Shown: one piece after another, positions 9,374 through 20,405 of the stretch | Position numbering within the stretch: position 1 is the first letter of the stretch | Layout of the letters: each line of letters begins with the position of its first letter | Source of the DNA: Harmothoe impar | Lineage: Eukaryota > Annelida > Polychaeta > Phyllodocida > Polynoidae | Reading direction: 5' to 3' | NCBI GenBank assembly: GCA_947462335.1 | Contig: OX381717.1 | Span: forward strand, 47,349,523-47,413,522 | Length of the DNA: 64,000 nucleotides | Notes under the pieces: generated by a model | What the model was told of the DNA's origin: nothing | Databases searched by the model: none | Seen by the model: only the letters and a program-made list of their open reading frames with translations | Made by a program: the position numbers and the translations under genes

Positions 9374-10373
9374 CCCAGGTAGCAAGGGTATATTGGGCCA
9401 ATGTCGACAATGATCGACACCATCGCAATCGTTATACCAACCATGGCCTATTGTAGGTAATGCATACATTGGTTCAACATACAAATAACAATGATGGCCC
9501 ACCATTGGCAATTCCTATAATGGGCCATTGCTGGGTTGACCGCTGGCCCAGAGCTGGCCCATGCTTGATATTGCTGATATTGACCCAGTGTTGGCCCAGT
9601 GTTGGAACATTTCAGGGCCATCATATTATTTCTGATGTTGGACCAACATAAATTCTAACTGCACTTGTCCAATATTGGCTGTGATCTACACCAGGGGGAT
9701 TCAATGTTGCCTGAAGAATATCTTACAGGATGGCTCCAACTTTGCCATCATATTGGGTTATAAATGTGATCCCCAGTGTGCTCTACATGGTTAAAGGTCA
9801 GAGGAAGTTTATGGATGAAATTTGATATCTAAAAGTGCCATTTACTGCATGACATCAGTGGGAATTTGTCAAAAGGAACTTGAAGACACCTCATGTGTGG
9901 GTAATGGAGTTAGATAAGTCCTAAATCATAGTAATACAGTTTGTATGGTGTCTAACCAATTTGGGATAGAGATCAAGATGGATTAAAAAGACAGAAATGG
10001 CTTTTTCTAAACTGATGATACTTGACAGTCATGTCTTAAATGTGTTTGTACATTCAAATATACACATAAAAACAGTATTGTTCAATATAAGTGATTGTTG
10101 CAGTTGTCCTATATTGAGAATTATATGTTGGAGCCACATATGTATTTCAAGGTTGCCCCAATGTTTAATTTGTAACTTTGGAATAATGTAAAAACATTTT
10201 AATGTTGGCCCACCATTGGGCCAATATGAAATCGATATCCCTTTTTCCGAGCATGGGCCATTACAGGGCCAGCGGTCAAACCAGCGGTGGGCCAATATCA
10301 AAATGCCAATATTGGCCCATTTTTAAGTGGTATATTGGCCCAATGATGGCCCAATGTACCTATGTTACCTGGG
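9374..10373. mobile_element. 1-kb TIR element, CCCAGGTARCA ends
   Basis: Left end CCCAGGTAGCAAGGGTATAT, then TGGGCCA. The right end is its inverse (GGCCCAATGTACCTATGTTA, then CCTGGG). Subterminal regions at 9480-9650 and 10200-10345 are packed with TTGGCCCA/TGGGCCAA words on both strands, as expected for transposase-binding subterminal repeats (inference). No ORF above 91 codons, so non-autonomous. Target-site duplication not evident. Confidence 0.8.
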
Positions 10374-10629
10374 GACCTGCATTCCCCAAATGCGAAATAC
10401 CGTGAGTTCTCGTGTAGAAGCCACAGCTTGTAGAGAGTCAAAAACCTAGTAAGGCTTATAAATACGATATGAGGATGAGATAATACAGCACTAAAGTTGC
10501 TATAATCAGACCCTCTGTACGGCTTATAGAATCGTCCAAAAGTTAATTTATGCTTACACATGAGTTGCATCAATGTTCATTGAAGCACTTAGTTCAACGA
10601 TTTTTTTTGAGTTTTGAGTCCTAAGTTTT

Positions 10630-11037
10630 TTTAATCTAAAAGTCAGTGCAAAATGCGGTAAGAAGTGGGAATGTAGGTGTGTATACCCTTTACATAGAAT
10701 GCAGGGACCCGGATATGACCTGTGTACCCCTGTACTATACACTCACACCCACCCCACCTGTATACTACCACTGTCTGTAGAGCCAGCCTGATACACTTCT
10801 AGGTTGTACACATGACTGTGGCGAGCCAAGTCAGCAAGGTGCTATCTCTATAATAAAGTTACCACCAGAGTTGTAGTGTCAGGGCTGGCAGAAGGCATAA
10901 CGCATGGGAAATGATGCATAGCCTCCTTCGTTGGCCCCCTTCCAACAGTCCCATGCTCTACCTTTTGCCCGACCCCCAACCACCTCTTCCTACCATCACC
11001 ACCATCTTGACTAACTGTGTTAATTTGACCCCACCTC
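10630..11037 (-). repeat. long inverted repeat, right arm
   Basis: Inverse of 7836-8196. It is about 45 bp longer because of small insertions, including one around the CTCTACAGACAGTGG motif. The centre between the arms holds the 1-kb TIR element and the 9149 exon candidate. Confidence 0.93.
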
Positions 11038-11038
11038 C

Positions 11039-11985
11039 ACAACTAGATACTTCCCCATGCAATAAGTGATATCAGATCTGGCAGTGAGTAATGCAACTCA
11101 TAAAAACCGGACACATACCTTGACACTTGATTTTTTTTAGTATGCTCATCCCTGCATTTGTTTATGACAGTACCATTTCAGTGGTATCTAGAATGGCTAT
11201 ATGGATCACCATGCATGAATGATGTATATGCTACAGCCTTTTTTTTAATTAATCTAAACTTAAAAATGGACATATATATGTGCTTTCAACTCAAAGTTTA
11301 TAGTGCCTAGAATGTTGTAAAAACATGCCCGAATCCATAAGAGTGCCTGATAACTAGCTGAACAACTTAATAGAAGCTGTGTTCATGAATATGTATACCC
11401 ACTACCCTAATAATTATGTAGGTGCTTTCTTACAATGAATACATACAGTGGCTGTTGCTCTAATTGAATATTTTTTTGTGTGTTTACTCACTAAACCCAA
11501 CCACCTCCCCTATATAAAACCAAGAGTACCATCCTCTCTCCACTTTAATTCTTGAAAGAGGGGCAGCAACACTTGGGCCTTTCAGTGCAGAATGGTCATA
11601 AACCTCACAGAACTAACTTTGGTTATGTGCCCATTCACGCACACTAACACAGGTTGGTGTTGAATGGAGATAGGTTTGTATTGATTTGAATGAGGCTGTC
11701 ACAAATTCAATGAATCCGCCATTATAGGTTAGGTCCCCTAGTACATCATCCGACCATGTCTACAGCCTGCCAAGAAGGTTCAAATCTGTGCTGTTTAGAG
11801 GGGGTCGTTTTATTAAGCTAGTTGATGTGTGATGTATTCAATACCAGGATATATGTATCACTGTGAGGCAAACCAGGTGGATTTCATCTGTGAATATAGC
11901 ATTTACATATAGATAAGATATATGCAAAGATATATGGAAAACGTCAACTTAGGGTAGATATCAGCCTGAAAAGGCGTATGGGTTC
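11039..11985. other. mostly unannotated stretch
   Basis: Apart from the possible TATA promoter, I see no repeat, exon or RNA gene here. It is AT-leaning unique sequence. Confidence 0.4.
11508..11592 (+). promoter_or_regulatory. possible TATA promoter
   Basis: CCCCTATATAAAACC at 11508-11521 is a near-consensus TATA box. A pyrimidine-rich initiator-like stretch (CATCCTCTCTCC) follows at about +30, and the first ATG is at 11592. The ATG opens a frame of only 23 codons, with a possible donor AACACAG/GTTGGTG. No coding confirmation. Confidence 0.22.
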
Positions 11986-11987
11986 CT

Positions 11988-12275
11988 TATCCTTATAAGG
12001 GCTGCATAGGATGTAGCCCTAATGATTCTACTCAGCAGTGCTGCATTCAAACAACCTATCATGCCCTGATGCCGTCTTTATTCAGGTTGATTTGCTCCCG
12101 GCGGGTGGGAATGATGCATGAATGCAGCCCTGGCGAGTAGAATCGGCTGCATTCATGCCCCATAACAAAGGGCATAGCATATTAAAGCACTATTCAGTCC
12201 TTAAAGACCCACTGATATGTTATAGACCTGTGAGTAGTGGTGAAGATGTCAGTGCCTCTTTAAATGGTTACCAGC
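11988..12275. repeat. TTAA-MITE (family P) copy with extra tail module
   Basis: Both hairpins are present (second one GGAATGATGCATGAATGCAG with GGCTGCATTCATGC). The right end carries an extra module, ACCTGTGAGTAGTGGTGAAG followed by GTGCCTCTTTAAA. The same module is at 17930-17970, and inverted near 37770-37800. Confidence 0.8.
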
Positions 12276-12417
12276 CCCTTCGGGGACTGGGATAGTGGGT
12301 GGTGGAATAAGCTATAGCTCTATCCTGTGACCCCATATTTAGGCATAAGCCTATCCCCCCAACCCTAAAAAACGAAAGAGATATATCCCCACTGCTCCCT
12401 TGCGGACAATTCAATAA

Positions 12418-12490
12418 TTCACCCCCCCCCCCTCCCCCAGATACTGCCCCCAGTCTGCTGGGGCCGAACCCACCCCCCCCCCCCCCCCGG
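12418..12490. repeat. C/G homopolymer cluster
   Basis: Runs of 10 and 18 C separated by CAGTCTGCTGGGGCCGAAC. The minus strand could form G-quadruplexes. No gene associated. Confidence 0.8.
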
Positions 12491-13985
12491 ACACACACAA
12501 ACACACACCTTTACAGCGGCTACACAGGTCCGTGGGACGTGCGCGGGAAATCGGCATAGCAGCGTCCCACTGCCCCAGATAGTCATTGCGTCACCAAGGA
12601 GATGCTTCGTGTGACAACGTCACTCTCCTAACACATTCTCTCGGAGGGGCCCGACTCGCAAGTTTAGACCCAGCTATTTCAATCATTTGAATGTATTTTA
12701 CTATCATAGGCCTATTAATTCGGTGAGTTTAGATGGGTATAAACTGTGGGAATGTGTTTTATTCTTTCACCATTACTCTATAGTTATCTCATTTAAGGGT
12801 CACGCTTATGGACAAAAACAATGGCGGAATTTTGTTCAACTATTTGTTTCTTGTTATCTGTGCGAGGGTATTTGTAATATTTATGTTGTTTTTCTTTATA
12901 ATACGATGAAATTCCGAGAATAAGTTTGATAGGGACTAGAATTATGACAAATAGAGGACTGAAAATATTAATTAAAGTAAGTCTGAGAGGAAAAGTCGAG
13001 TTAACTTTGGAAAAAGTACATACTTTTATCTAGCCTCTTTCGGTTTATCTGTTCCTGTCAAGCACTTAAGCCTAATTCAATGGGGTGGTCCGCTGGTCCC
13101 AACTAATGCCGTTTTATATATAGGGGAATAATACGCATATGTAAGTCGTATAAACCTAAGCACATGTTACTGATACACATTTAACACTGACCTTATGTAA
13201 TTAACCTGTCACTGCCAACCTGTGCACTACCTCACTAGATACTAGGCCTTACACCCCGTTGATATATACCTTGCTAGGTTTACGTACTGCTCACCACCCA
13301 AGCATCTCTACCCTTCAAACTAATTTTACAGCTCGTAAACATCAAACACAGGTCTGCCCGAGCTGTCCAAACCCTGACTGAGATGCAGACTTCACCTGGC
13401 CCCATCAGTAGATGTGCCCAAACCACGCGAGCCTACCCTTCAGCGGCATTGACTTATGCTGCCTTGCTGCACTGAAACCCTGGTCATGAGCGTAAGGTAG
13501 GACCCACCCAATTTAAAACCTCTCGATGATGACGCGACGTGTTCCCTTACTAGGGTAGATGGCTGCCTAATAACTCCCGGGCGCCAACCAACAAACTGTA
13601 CTGCTAATTCCCGAGACTGTCTTCGAATTAACCATGCAACCCATGCGCCCTAGTCAGGAGGCAGAGGCCTCAAAAGACTGTGACGTCACGTTCCTGCCAT
13701 TAATAAACCATTGACTATCATTGGACACTATAAACTAATCACCTGGACTGCCCCCATACTATCTGACTTTTTTTCTATTAATCAACATATAAACCAGTCA
13801 GTCAGTACTAGTAGGGAATCCCAAGAGTGCCTATTCATTTAAAAACAATATCTACAAAAAATCATAATTGATATAGTAGAGCTATACACTAATTCTAAAG
13901 GGTGTCACTAGCACACCAATTACATATTCCCTGCTTGTCATACATATACAACTATCACCAATACAAAACAATTTAGTAAATATAT
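12491..13985. other. LINE-upstream stretch without a firm gene
   Basis: One acceptor-led frame at 13334-13468 (acceptor CAAACTAATTTTACAG, about 44 codons, contains SARAVQTLTEMQTSPGP, ends TGA) is open, but no partner exon was found. It might be a 5' part of the LINE or a host exon. On the minus strand 13989-14068 is open and ends at a GTATAT donor (contains EGSADLVARLEVPLCYDYK), also unsupported. I cannot define the LINE 5' end in this stretch. Confidence 0.3.
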
Positions 13986-14252
13986 ACCTTGAGTCGTGAC
14001 TCCTTTATAGTCATAACAAAGTGGCACTTCAAGACGCGCTACGAGGTCTGCGGAGCCCTCCACCCGTTCTTGGAGTTAATTTCACCCACCCCCCACGCTA
14101 TACCCCCCCCCCTCAAGGGCTCTAGCTTAGGTGAGATCACTCCCTGGCGCTGCCTGTATTATTCCTGGAAAGGCATCCCGGGATACTACACCCCCCCCCC
14201 GCCTCCCTCCTACTAGCCTCTCCCTTATTTCTAAAAGGGCAAAGAAATTTAT

Positions 14253-17126
14253 ATGGCACGGCAGGCTCGCATCGCATCTTTAACCACCACTCAGAATTTC
14301 CTAAATGATCAAAAGGGCATTACCCTTGTCAGCTGTAATGCCAGAAGCCTAAATAGCGAGAAACTGAGCGATGTTAAACTCAGTCTGGACAGTGACATTA
14401 CATGTATTTGCGAATCATGGGCTACTAGCCCGGACAATGCCTTTCTACATTGGGATGGTAAGACTATTTATAGGAATGATAGGCTTAGTAGAACAGGCGG
14501 AGGTCTAATCACCTATGTTGGCGAATATTTCAGTCCATACTGCGTTGAACAGCCGCATTTACAGCTAATGGAAGCCTCAATTGAGCTACAGGTGTTATTC
14601 ATAGAAAAGCCTAATTACAAAAATCTGTGTATTATGCATGCGTACAAACCCCCTAGTGGTGACGACGACACCTTTTTTGAGACGCTGGAACGGCAGATCT
14701 CAAATATTGACCGCAATAAATATGAACTATGGGTACTAGGTGATCTGAATGCAAATACCAGGGACCGCAACTGCCACGCCGCCAAGGGTCTGTTCGACAT
14801 GTGCAGGGAGACTAGTGTCCGTAGGCTTATAGAGGATATTACTCGTCCAAATGATAGGGGCACTGGTGGTTCCTGTCTTGACCATATTCTGACCGATTGT
14901 GACGTTGTGAGCAGCAGTGGCGTATTGAACTGCATGATAGCAGATCACTATGCTGTATTCGCTTGCAGGAAGAAGGCTAAGGAGCCACACACTTCACTAT
15001 CGTTCACCGGCCGGACATATAAGTCCTATAACAAAGATGATATGCTCGAGTATCTAACTGATCTTGACTGGACCCCTTTTTATGCCAGCTCAGATCCTAA
15101 TTTCCAGTGGTTATTTATTTACGATGCTATAGTTGCATATCTGGACATCTGCTGTCCCATCAGGGATTTCACTATAAAGAAAATGAGTGACCCATGGGTC
15201 CCTGCTGAGACAATAGAGCTAATAAATGATAGACAGGATGTTATCAGAGAACAACGGGCTACGAATAATAAGGCCCTCCTTAAGGTAGTAAACAAGCTCA
15301 AAAATAGCATACACAGACAGTTGCAAAATGCAAAGGGGGCGTATGCCCTACAGCTTTTAGAGCGTGCCGAAGGTGATCCAAAACGGTTTTGGAAAGAAAT
15401 TGCATGTCTTTTGAATCCTGTTACAAAAAATCTAACGGTACAATTGGTTAATGAGTTAACTGGTGAAACCATTCCCATTGACAAAACAGCAGAGTATATA
15501 AATGACTATTTTGCTAATGTGGGCAATGACCTATTCAGTAAAATGCCCCCAGCTGGTGTCGACCTGCCAGACCCTGACCTGGTCGATGACGCTGATAATC
15601 TGGACCTGAGCGAATTAATTGATCATGATGATGTACTAACCTTAATTAAAAAGATAAATACTGACAAGTCTAGCGGTCTACAGGGCGTCAATAGTAAAGT
15701 ATTAAAGGATGCTCTCCTGTTTCTAAGCAAGGAGCTAACATTAATCTTTCAAAACTCCGTAAAGGAAGGCGTCTTCCCCGATTCTTGGTCGAGGGGAACT
15801 CTTGTACCCATTCCCAAGAAGGGCAATCTTAGTAATATTAAAAACTGGAGACCTATTACCCTGCTCCCCTTACCAGGGAAGCTTCTCGAAAAGCTTATTC
15901 ATAAAAAGTTGTCGGCCCACCTTGAAAATGAGTCTGTTCTGTGTAAAACTCAATTTGGTTTCCGACCCTCCCGCAGTACTGGAGACGCCGTCTTCAATGT
16001 CTTAAAGGATCTTTATGCCGCACGTGACGACAGCAAAATTACAGCCTGCTGTTATATCGATTTCTGTAAGGCTTTTGATTGTGTCCACCACCCTACCCTT
16101 ATAAACAAAATCTGCAGCCTGAACATCCATGTGAAGCTCAAAAAGTGGCTGATGGAGTACCTGGCCCACCGATCGCATTGTACTATAGCTAATAACACTA
16201 GATCTGTCCAGTCTGAGGTCAAATTTGGCGTTCCACAGGGCTCAATCCTTGGCCCTCTGCTATTTGTCCTATTCATAAACGATCTTGGAAACAGCATTCA
16301 AAATTGTCAATATACCATGTATGCAGATGATATAGTGCTCTACTACTCCCATAAGGATAAACTTGAGGCAGACCGAGTGTTGCAAAGCGATCTAAATAGG
16401 GTAGGAGATTGGTGTCTTCAAAATTATATGACTATTAACACACTAAAAAGCATGTGTATGTACTTTGGCTCAGGGTCTAGATTGGCAGACATAGGTAATC
16501 CTAAAATGACTCTGAATGGAGTTCAGCTACCCTCCTGCTCTACTTATAGCTATTTGGGTGTTGAGCTAGACAGCAAGCTGAGCCTTACCCCGCACATGAA
16601 CAAGTCTAAAAGGAACCTTGGAAATAAATTGTATAAATTAAACCACTTGTGGAAAGCCACCTCCAAAGAAGTATGTCTTGAGGTATACAAAGTCATGACC
16701 GTTCCTAGCATAGAGTATTGTTCTTTTTACACGGGTAGTGCCCATGCTGCTGAACTAGCTAAGCTCCAGCGCATGCAAAACCATGCACTTCGTATATGTT
16801 TACGTACTGGTGTGCGTTCCGTCAGTGTTATTAATCTACACAAAGAATGTAAGATAGAATTCCTTGCTAGGAAGCGAAAATTACAACTACTCTTGGTTAT
16901 GTGGAAGAAAGCACACAGTGGTGAGGCACTGGAACAAGGCAATGTTAGGACTAGGGGTGATTTAAAAATCAAATTCGCAAAGCGTCGTGCTAAAACAAGT
17001 TTCTATCAAAAGTCACCATACTACAGGGGTGTGTCTCTTTGGGACAAGCTAGACACCAAAACCCAGCGCCTACCTACCAAAAGAAGGTTTAGGCATGCAA
17101 TAGAAAAGCTACCCCTAGTAGATTAG
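14253..17126 (+). CDS. non-LTR retrotransposon ORF: APE endonuclease and reverse transcriptase
   Basis: 957 codons with no stop or frameshift. Residues about 23-240 form an apurinic-like endonuclease: N29 in SCNARSLN, E54 in CICESW, Y131 in MHAYKPPSG, D164/N166 in GDLNAN, S207/D210 in SCLDHILTD, D231-H232 in ADHYAVF. Residues about 515-760 form the RT: WRPITLLP at 532, QFGFRPSRST at 567, IDFCKAFD with catalytic D603, PQGSILGP at 661, YADD at 690-693. The C-terminal third has the LRICLRTG and SLWDKL motifs typical of Jockey/CR1-type LINEs. No RNase H. The ATG is the first after an in-frame stop 21 bp upstream. No ORF1 is evident, so either a single-ORF lineage or a 5'-truncated copy. Intact catalytic residues suggest a young, possibly active copy. 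Clade assignment within the Jockey/CR1 group is uncertain. Confidence 0.95.
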   Translation: MARQARIASLTTTQNFLNDQKGITLVSCNARSLNSEKLSDVKLSLDSDITCICESWATSPDNAFLHWDGKTIYRNDRLSRTGGGLITYVGEYFSPYCVEQPHLQLMEASIELQVLFIEKPNYKNLCIMHAYKPPSGDDDTFFETLERQISNIDRNKYELWVLGDLNANTRDRNCHAAKGLFDMCRETSVRRLIEDITRPNDRGTGGSCLDHILTDCDVVSSSGVLNCMIADHYAVFACRKKAKEPHTSLSFTGRTYKSYNKDDMLEYLTDLDWTPFYASSDPNFQWLFIYDAIVAYLDICCPIRDFTIKKMSDPWVPAETIELINDRQDVIREQRATNNKALLKVVNKLKNSIHRQLQNAKGAYALQLLERAEGDPKRFWKEIACLLNPVTKNLTVQLVNELTGETIPIDKTAEYINDYFANVGNDLFSKMPPAGVDLPDPDLVDDADNLDLSELIDHDDVLTLIKKINTDKSSGLQGVNSKVLKDALLFLSKELTLIFQNSVKEGVFPDSWSRGTLVPIPKKGNLSNIKNWRPITLLPLPGKLLEKLIHKKLSAHLENESVLCKTQFGFRPSRSTGDAVFNVLKDLYAARDDSKITACCYIDFCKAFDCVHHPTLINKICSLNIHVKLKKWLMEYLAHRSHCTIANNTRSVQSEVKFGVPQGSILGPLLFVLFINDLGNSIQNCQYTMYADDIVLYYSHKDKLEADRVLQSDLNRVGDWCLQNYMTINTLKSMCMYFGSGSRLADIGNPKMTLNGVQLPSCSTYSYLGVELDSKLSLTPHMNKSKRNLGNKLYKLNHLWKATSKEVCLEVYKVMTVPSIEYCSFYTGSAHAAELAKLQRMQNHALRICLRTGVRSVSVINLHKECKIEFLARKRKLQLLLVMWKKAHSGEALEQGNVRTRGDLKIKFAKRRAKTSFYQKSPYYRGVSLWDKLDTKTQRLPTKRRFRHAIEKLPLVD

Positions 17127-17407
17127 AGTGATCTGTCACGGAATAACTCATCCATTTATACATGCCTTTTTCTCGTTTTTGCCCCACTGTTAGCTATCAC
17201 CATACAAAACCATTAGCCGTAACCCTGTATCATATTCATGTAGTGCATTATATATCATATGGCACCCTCTTGAGATTAGAAAAGTTTAGTTGAGTTCTTT
17301 AAGCACCGTATGGTGAACCATGGATACTATGTCAATCCCATACGTGTGCGACGAAAACAGTCCCCTGGGGACTATTCGCACAATAAATAACTTCAACTTC
17401 AACTTCA
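14253..17407 (+). mobile_element. LINE element body and 3' tail
   Basis: After the stop come about 260 bp of 3' UTR ending in ACAATAAATAACTTCAACTT, then CAACTTCAA, a short AACTTC-repeat tail instead of poly(A). Just before it, CAGTCCCCTGGGGACT forms a perfect hairpin next to the tail, a plausible RT-recognition structure (inference). The 5' boundary is unknown, so the start given is only the ORF start. The 3' end meets the foldback element at 17409. Confidence 0.85.
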
Positions 17408-17408
17408 A

Positions 17409-17797
17409 GGGACGAACTTGCCAAGTCACTAGACGCCACCCATTTTCCCTGTAATCTTAAAAACCCATTTTCCCTGTAATCTTAATGATTACCCGATCTT
17501 CTCTAGATGGTGCCACTATAAGGCTACAAGTATGAATTTCCTTTCCCTGAGTTCTAAGCACCCCATCCTTTAGTGGTAAATAGATTTGGTTATAGTTCTG
17601 TTACAGTTTTAAAAAAGAAAAAGAAAAAAAAAAGAGATAAAGAAAAAGGGGGTGCAGGGCACAGCCCCCGATATATATAGCAATGTTACCAACTTACAGA
17701 GGTTAGGCCTGGAAACTGATTAAGATTACTGGAAAAGTGGGTCTTTTAAGATTACAGGTAAAATGGGTGGCGTCTAGTGACTTTGCAAGTTTGTCCC
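17409..17797. mobile_element. foldback/MITE-like inverted repeat
   Basis: Left arm GGGACGAACTTGCCAAGTCA, then CTAGACGCCACCCATTTTCC, then CTGTAATCTTAAAAACCCA. The right arm (17730-17797) is its reverse complement, with about 60 bp and few mismatches. The left arm also has a 29-bp direct repeat (ACCCATTTTCCCTGTAATCT). The loop holds a purine tract (A/G only, about 17612-17650). Confidence 0.88.
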
Positions 17798-17875
17798 CAC
17801 GTGCTTATAATGCATGGGTTGGAGGAGGTACCATGTGTAGAATGAAGATGATGAGACACATCATGAAGACAATGG

Positions 17876-17974
17876 GGAATAACACATCAAAGCACTATTC
17901 AGGCCATAAAGAGACACTGACATGTAGACCTGTGAGTAGTGGTGAAGATGCCGGTGCCTCTTTAAAGGGTTATA
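17876..17974. repeat. TTAA-MITE (family P) right-end fragment
   Basis: Only the right end: GCACTATTCAGGCCATAAAG plus the tail module ACCTGTGAGTAGTGGTGAAG and CCTCTTTAAAGGGTTA. It sits next to the foldback, inside a 135-codon ORF that is therefore chance. Confidence 0.78.
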
Positions 17975-18418
17975 ATACATGGGTGGAGGAGGTAATGAGA
18001 CAAACTGTTGACAATAAGCCACTAATACGTCATAATCAGCCTCATTATCCCAGTCACGTGGGTCAGGGCCAGCCAGAACGCTCCTCCATCCAACCCGAAG
18101 CTAAAAGGGCATTAACACAAATCTGCTGGTACCGTAAAACCTGATGTATAAACCTCGCGTGTTAGCCATAACTAGACTTGGGAATATCCTATAAGCCTCA
18201 CAGAAGGTCTGATTATGGTGACCTTAGCACTATAGTATACATATAAAAACTCACCTATTACTTCATCTTGATCCTATATGCCGTACTGGCTCTTTGACTT
18301 GTGTAGGCCTACTAGCCGTGGCCTATAATATATAGGCCTATATATATATGCGAGGATTTATGGTATCTGTTTTGTTTTGGAAACAGGAGGGAACAGAATA
18401 TTGACTACCTCCACTGCT

Positions 18419-18496
18419 ATGCTACCTCTGAATACCTTGACAATATTGGCATTCATCTTCATTCTACTACAGTTATGCCCAGCAGCTGACCATTCA
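18419..18496 (+). CDS. candidate first exon with signal peptide
   Basis: ATG at 18419 opens a frame whose first 26 codons look like a classic signal sequence: MLPLNTLT, then the hydrophobic core ILAFIFILLQL, then CPAADHS with an A-x-A-like cleavage region. A GTATGC donor follows at about 18497. Without splicing the frame stops 7 codons later. An ATATATAGGCCTATATATAT stretch lies about 80 bp upstream. No downstream exon was joined. A chance hydrophobic ORF is the alternative. Confidence 0.3.
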
Positions 18497-18924
18497 GTAT
18501 GCAGAGCTTCAGTTTAGGATACACTTACTGTCAACAAATATTGCACACTCTCACAGCAGAGGTTTAGTAAATTTCAGATTCGTAGACAACGTCTTTTGAT
18601 GAAGTGGGGGTAGGCCTCTATGCCAGCCTTTTGATGCATACAAACTTGGTGGGAACTTGAAACACACCCATATTTTTGCCTTATCATGATGTATAAGGTT
18701 AATCAAGCCCATTGCCATTTGAGCCCCTCCGTTGGGCAACCACAAAATAGTTCCATCACATCATTTTACTATGCCCTGGGTCAATGAATCCGCAGAAAAC
18801 TGACCACAAATGTCAGCATAATGTCAAGGTAGGGCAATGCTTATATACGGAAGTGTCAAATACTTTCGTGAAGAAGAAAACACTGTGAGATCCGTGGTAT
18901 TACATTGGAGAGATAAGCGTAGAG

Positions 18925-18986
18925 TACACCCTCAGAAAAGTGAGAGTAGTTTTAGCGACAATGACTCTCACTTTTCTGTGTGTGTA
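18925..18986. mobile_element. palindromic MITE family M, 62-bp internally deleted copy
   Basis: TACACCCTCAGAAAAGTGAG at the left and CTCACTTTTCTGTGTGTGTA at the right with only about 22 bp between. The ends match the 123-bp copies, so this is a minimal derivative with both TIRs and flanking TA kept. Confidence 0.88.
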
Positions 18987-19489
18987 GATACACCATACCT
19001 CATAGACCTTGGTCAGCCACTTGAATTTGAAGCACTCCATTCGTTTATGACAGTACATTTTAACTGGTAAATTTACCAACAAAAACGAGGAAGCTGTGTG
19101 TCCAACTGATGGTGCATCTACCCTATGCTGATTTTATTCTAATATTGTTTACCTCAGTCTCTTGCCTCGGGCATTGCATTCCATTGGTTTCTAGGCACCA
19201 AACTTAATGATATTGGTCATGGAATGAATACCAAGTTTTGACCAGATGGCATGTGGACTTTCTAGACCAACCTTTGACTAACCAGATGCCATTTTGCAAT
19301 CATTTTGATTTCTTCATTTGTGGAAGAAATGTTTGTTAACGGTCAAATGCATGCTGCCCCTACAGTAAGGGTCAGAGTGGAGATGCGATTGTGTGTCTAG
19401 GACCCTTATAACTATGGGAGAGGTGGCGTTATAATCAAAGTAGATGTTGAGTTAGAGTGGATGTTAAGCTGTGGTATATGTTGGGCTGT

Positions 19490-19645
19490 GATATAGGATG
19501 AGCTATAGTATAGCATGAGGCTATAATATAGCATGAGCTATAGTATATAGTATGATCTATAGCACATAAGAGGATCTATAGTACAAAGGATGAGCTATAG
19601 TTATAGTATAGGATGAGCTATATAGTATAGGATGATCTGTAGAAT
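19490..19645. repeat. imperfect tandem repeat (GATGAGCTATAGTATA)
   Basis: Six to eight degenerate units of about 17-22 bp built on GATGAGCTATAGTATA with spacer variation. Confidence 0.82.
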
Positions 19646-19930
19646 GAGGTAAAGTACAATCATGTTGAAATATAGAGGTACAGTGAGTAATAACATATAG
19701 ACCTATTCCCACCTGATAGGGAACGTTTTCATAGCATCTGGAACTTGTTCTCCTTCATTTTCCTATAAGGATTGAGTAGGCACAAGTCTCCCAAATAAGT
19801 AATAAAGAAAAGTTTAGATATTTAAAGTAAAAAGAAAACTCCCTGGCTTTTCAGCTGTGTGATTGGCAATACAGGATATATATAAAATCGATGTGCTAGT
19901 ACATTCCCAGAACCTTCGCATCCCACTTGG

Positions 19931-20163
19931 CAGAATTAAAGGCATTGCTTTTCACCTTGCTGTCATTCAGTAATGTCCATGGGGACCTGGATTCATTGAC
20001 TGATAAAAGTACTATTATCATCCCACTCCATTGGATTCAATTGTGTGTTTTTTTACGTGGGTCGGTGCTCATCGGGATGGCTTCTTTTTATGTCATGGCC
20101 TTACGACATGTCAGCGATACCAGTCAAAATGGTAGAATTTATTTGGATGCCCATCTGCCATGA
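19931..20163 (+). CDS. tentative terminal coding exon
   Basis: After CGCATCCCACTTGGCAG the frame is open for about 77 codons to TGA, with ALLFTLLSFSNVHGDLDSL, IIIPLHWIQLCVFLRG and GMASFYVMALRHVSDTSQ. Two hydrophobic stretches could be membrane-associated. The frame enters in phase 1. No homologue recognised and no upstream exon joined. The signal-peptide exon at 18419 ends in phase 0 as drawn, so the two do not join directly. Confidence 0.28.
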
Positions 20164-20199
20164 CAGCTGTCAATTGGCATTTGTAATACAATCATGGTT

Positions 20200-20405
20200 T
20201 TAATACTCTAAAGACAGCATGATGCCACAACGCTCCCTGTTTATTTATCTTTATGATGCACCAATGGCTACAAAATACCGGCCATTCAGGAGTGTTTTAT
20301 CATGTTTTGTTAGGCATGATGCATGAATGCATCACCAGTTATTGATCGCTGCTGCATTCATGCATCATGACCACAAAGGGAAAAGTGCATTGAAGCACCA
20401 TGGAT
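20200..20405. repeat. TTAA-MITE (family P) copy
   Basis: Contains GGCATGATGCATGAATGCAT and GCTGCATTCATGCATCATGA. The left hairpin is degraded (CTTTATGATGCACCAATGGC). Confidence 0.78.

Noticed and set aside
13260..14230. LINE ORF1 upstream of the endonuclease/RT ORF
   Set aside because: Open frames exist but are short, in several frames and without coiled-coil, RRM or zinc-knuckle motifs.
17737..18144. 135-codon plus-strand ORF
   Set aside because: Runs through a foldback arm and a family P MITE fragment; only its last third is non-repeat and has no convincing splice sites.
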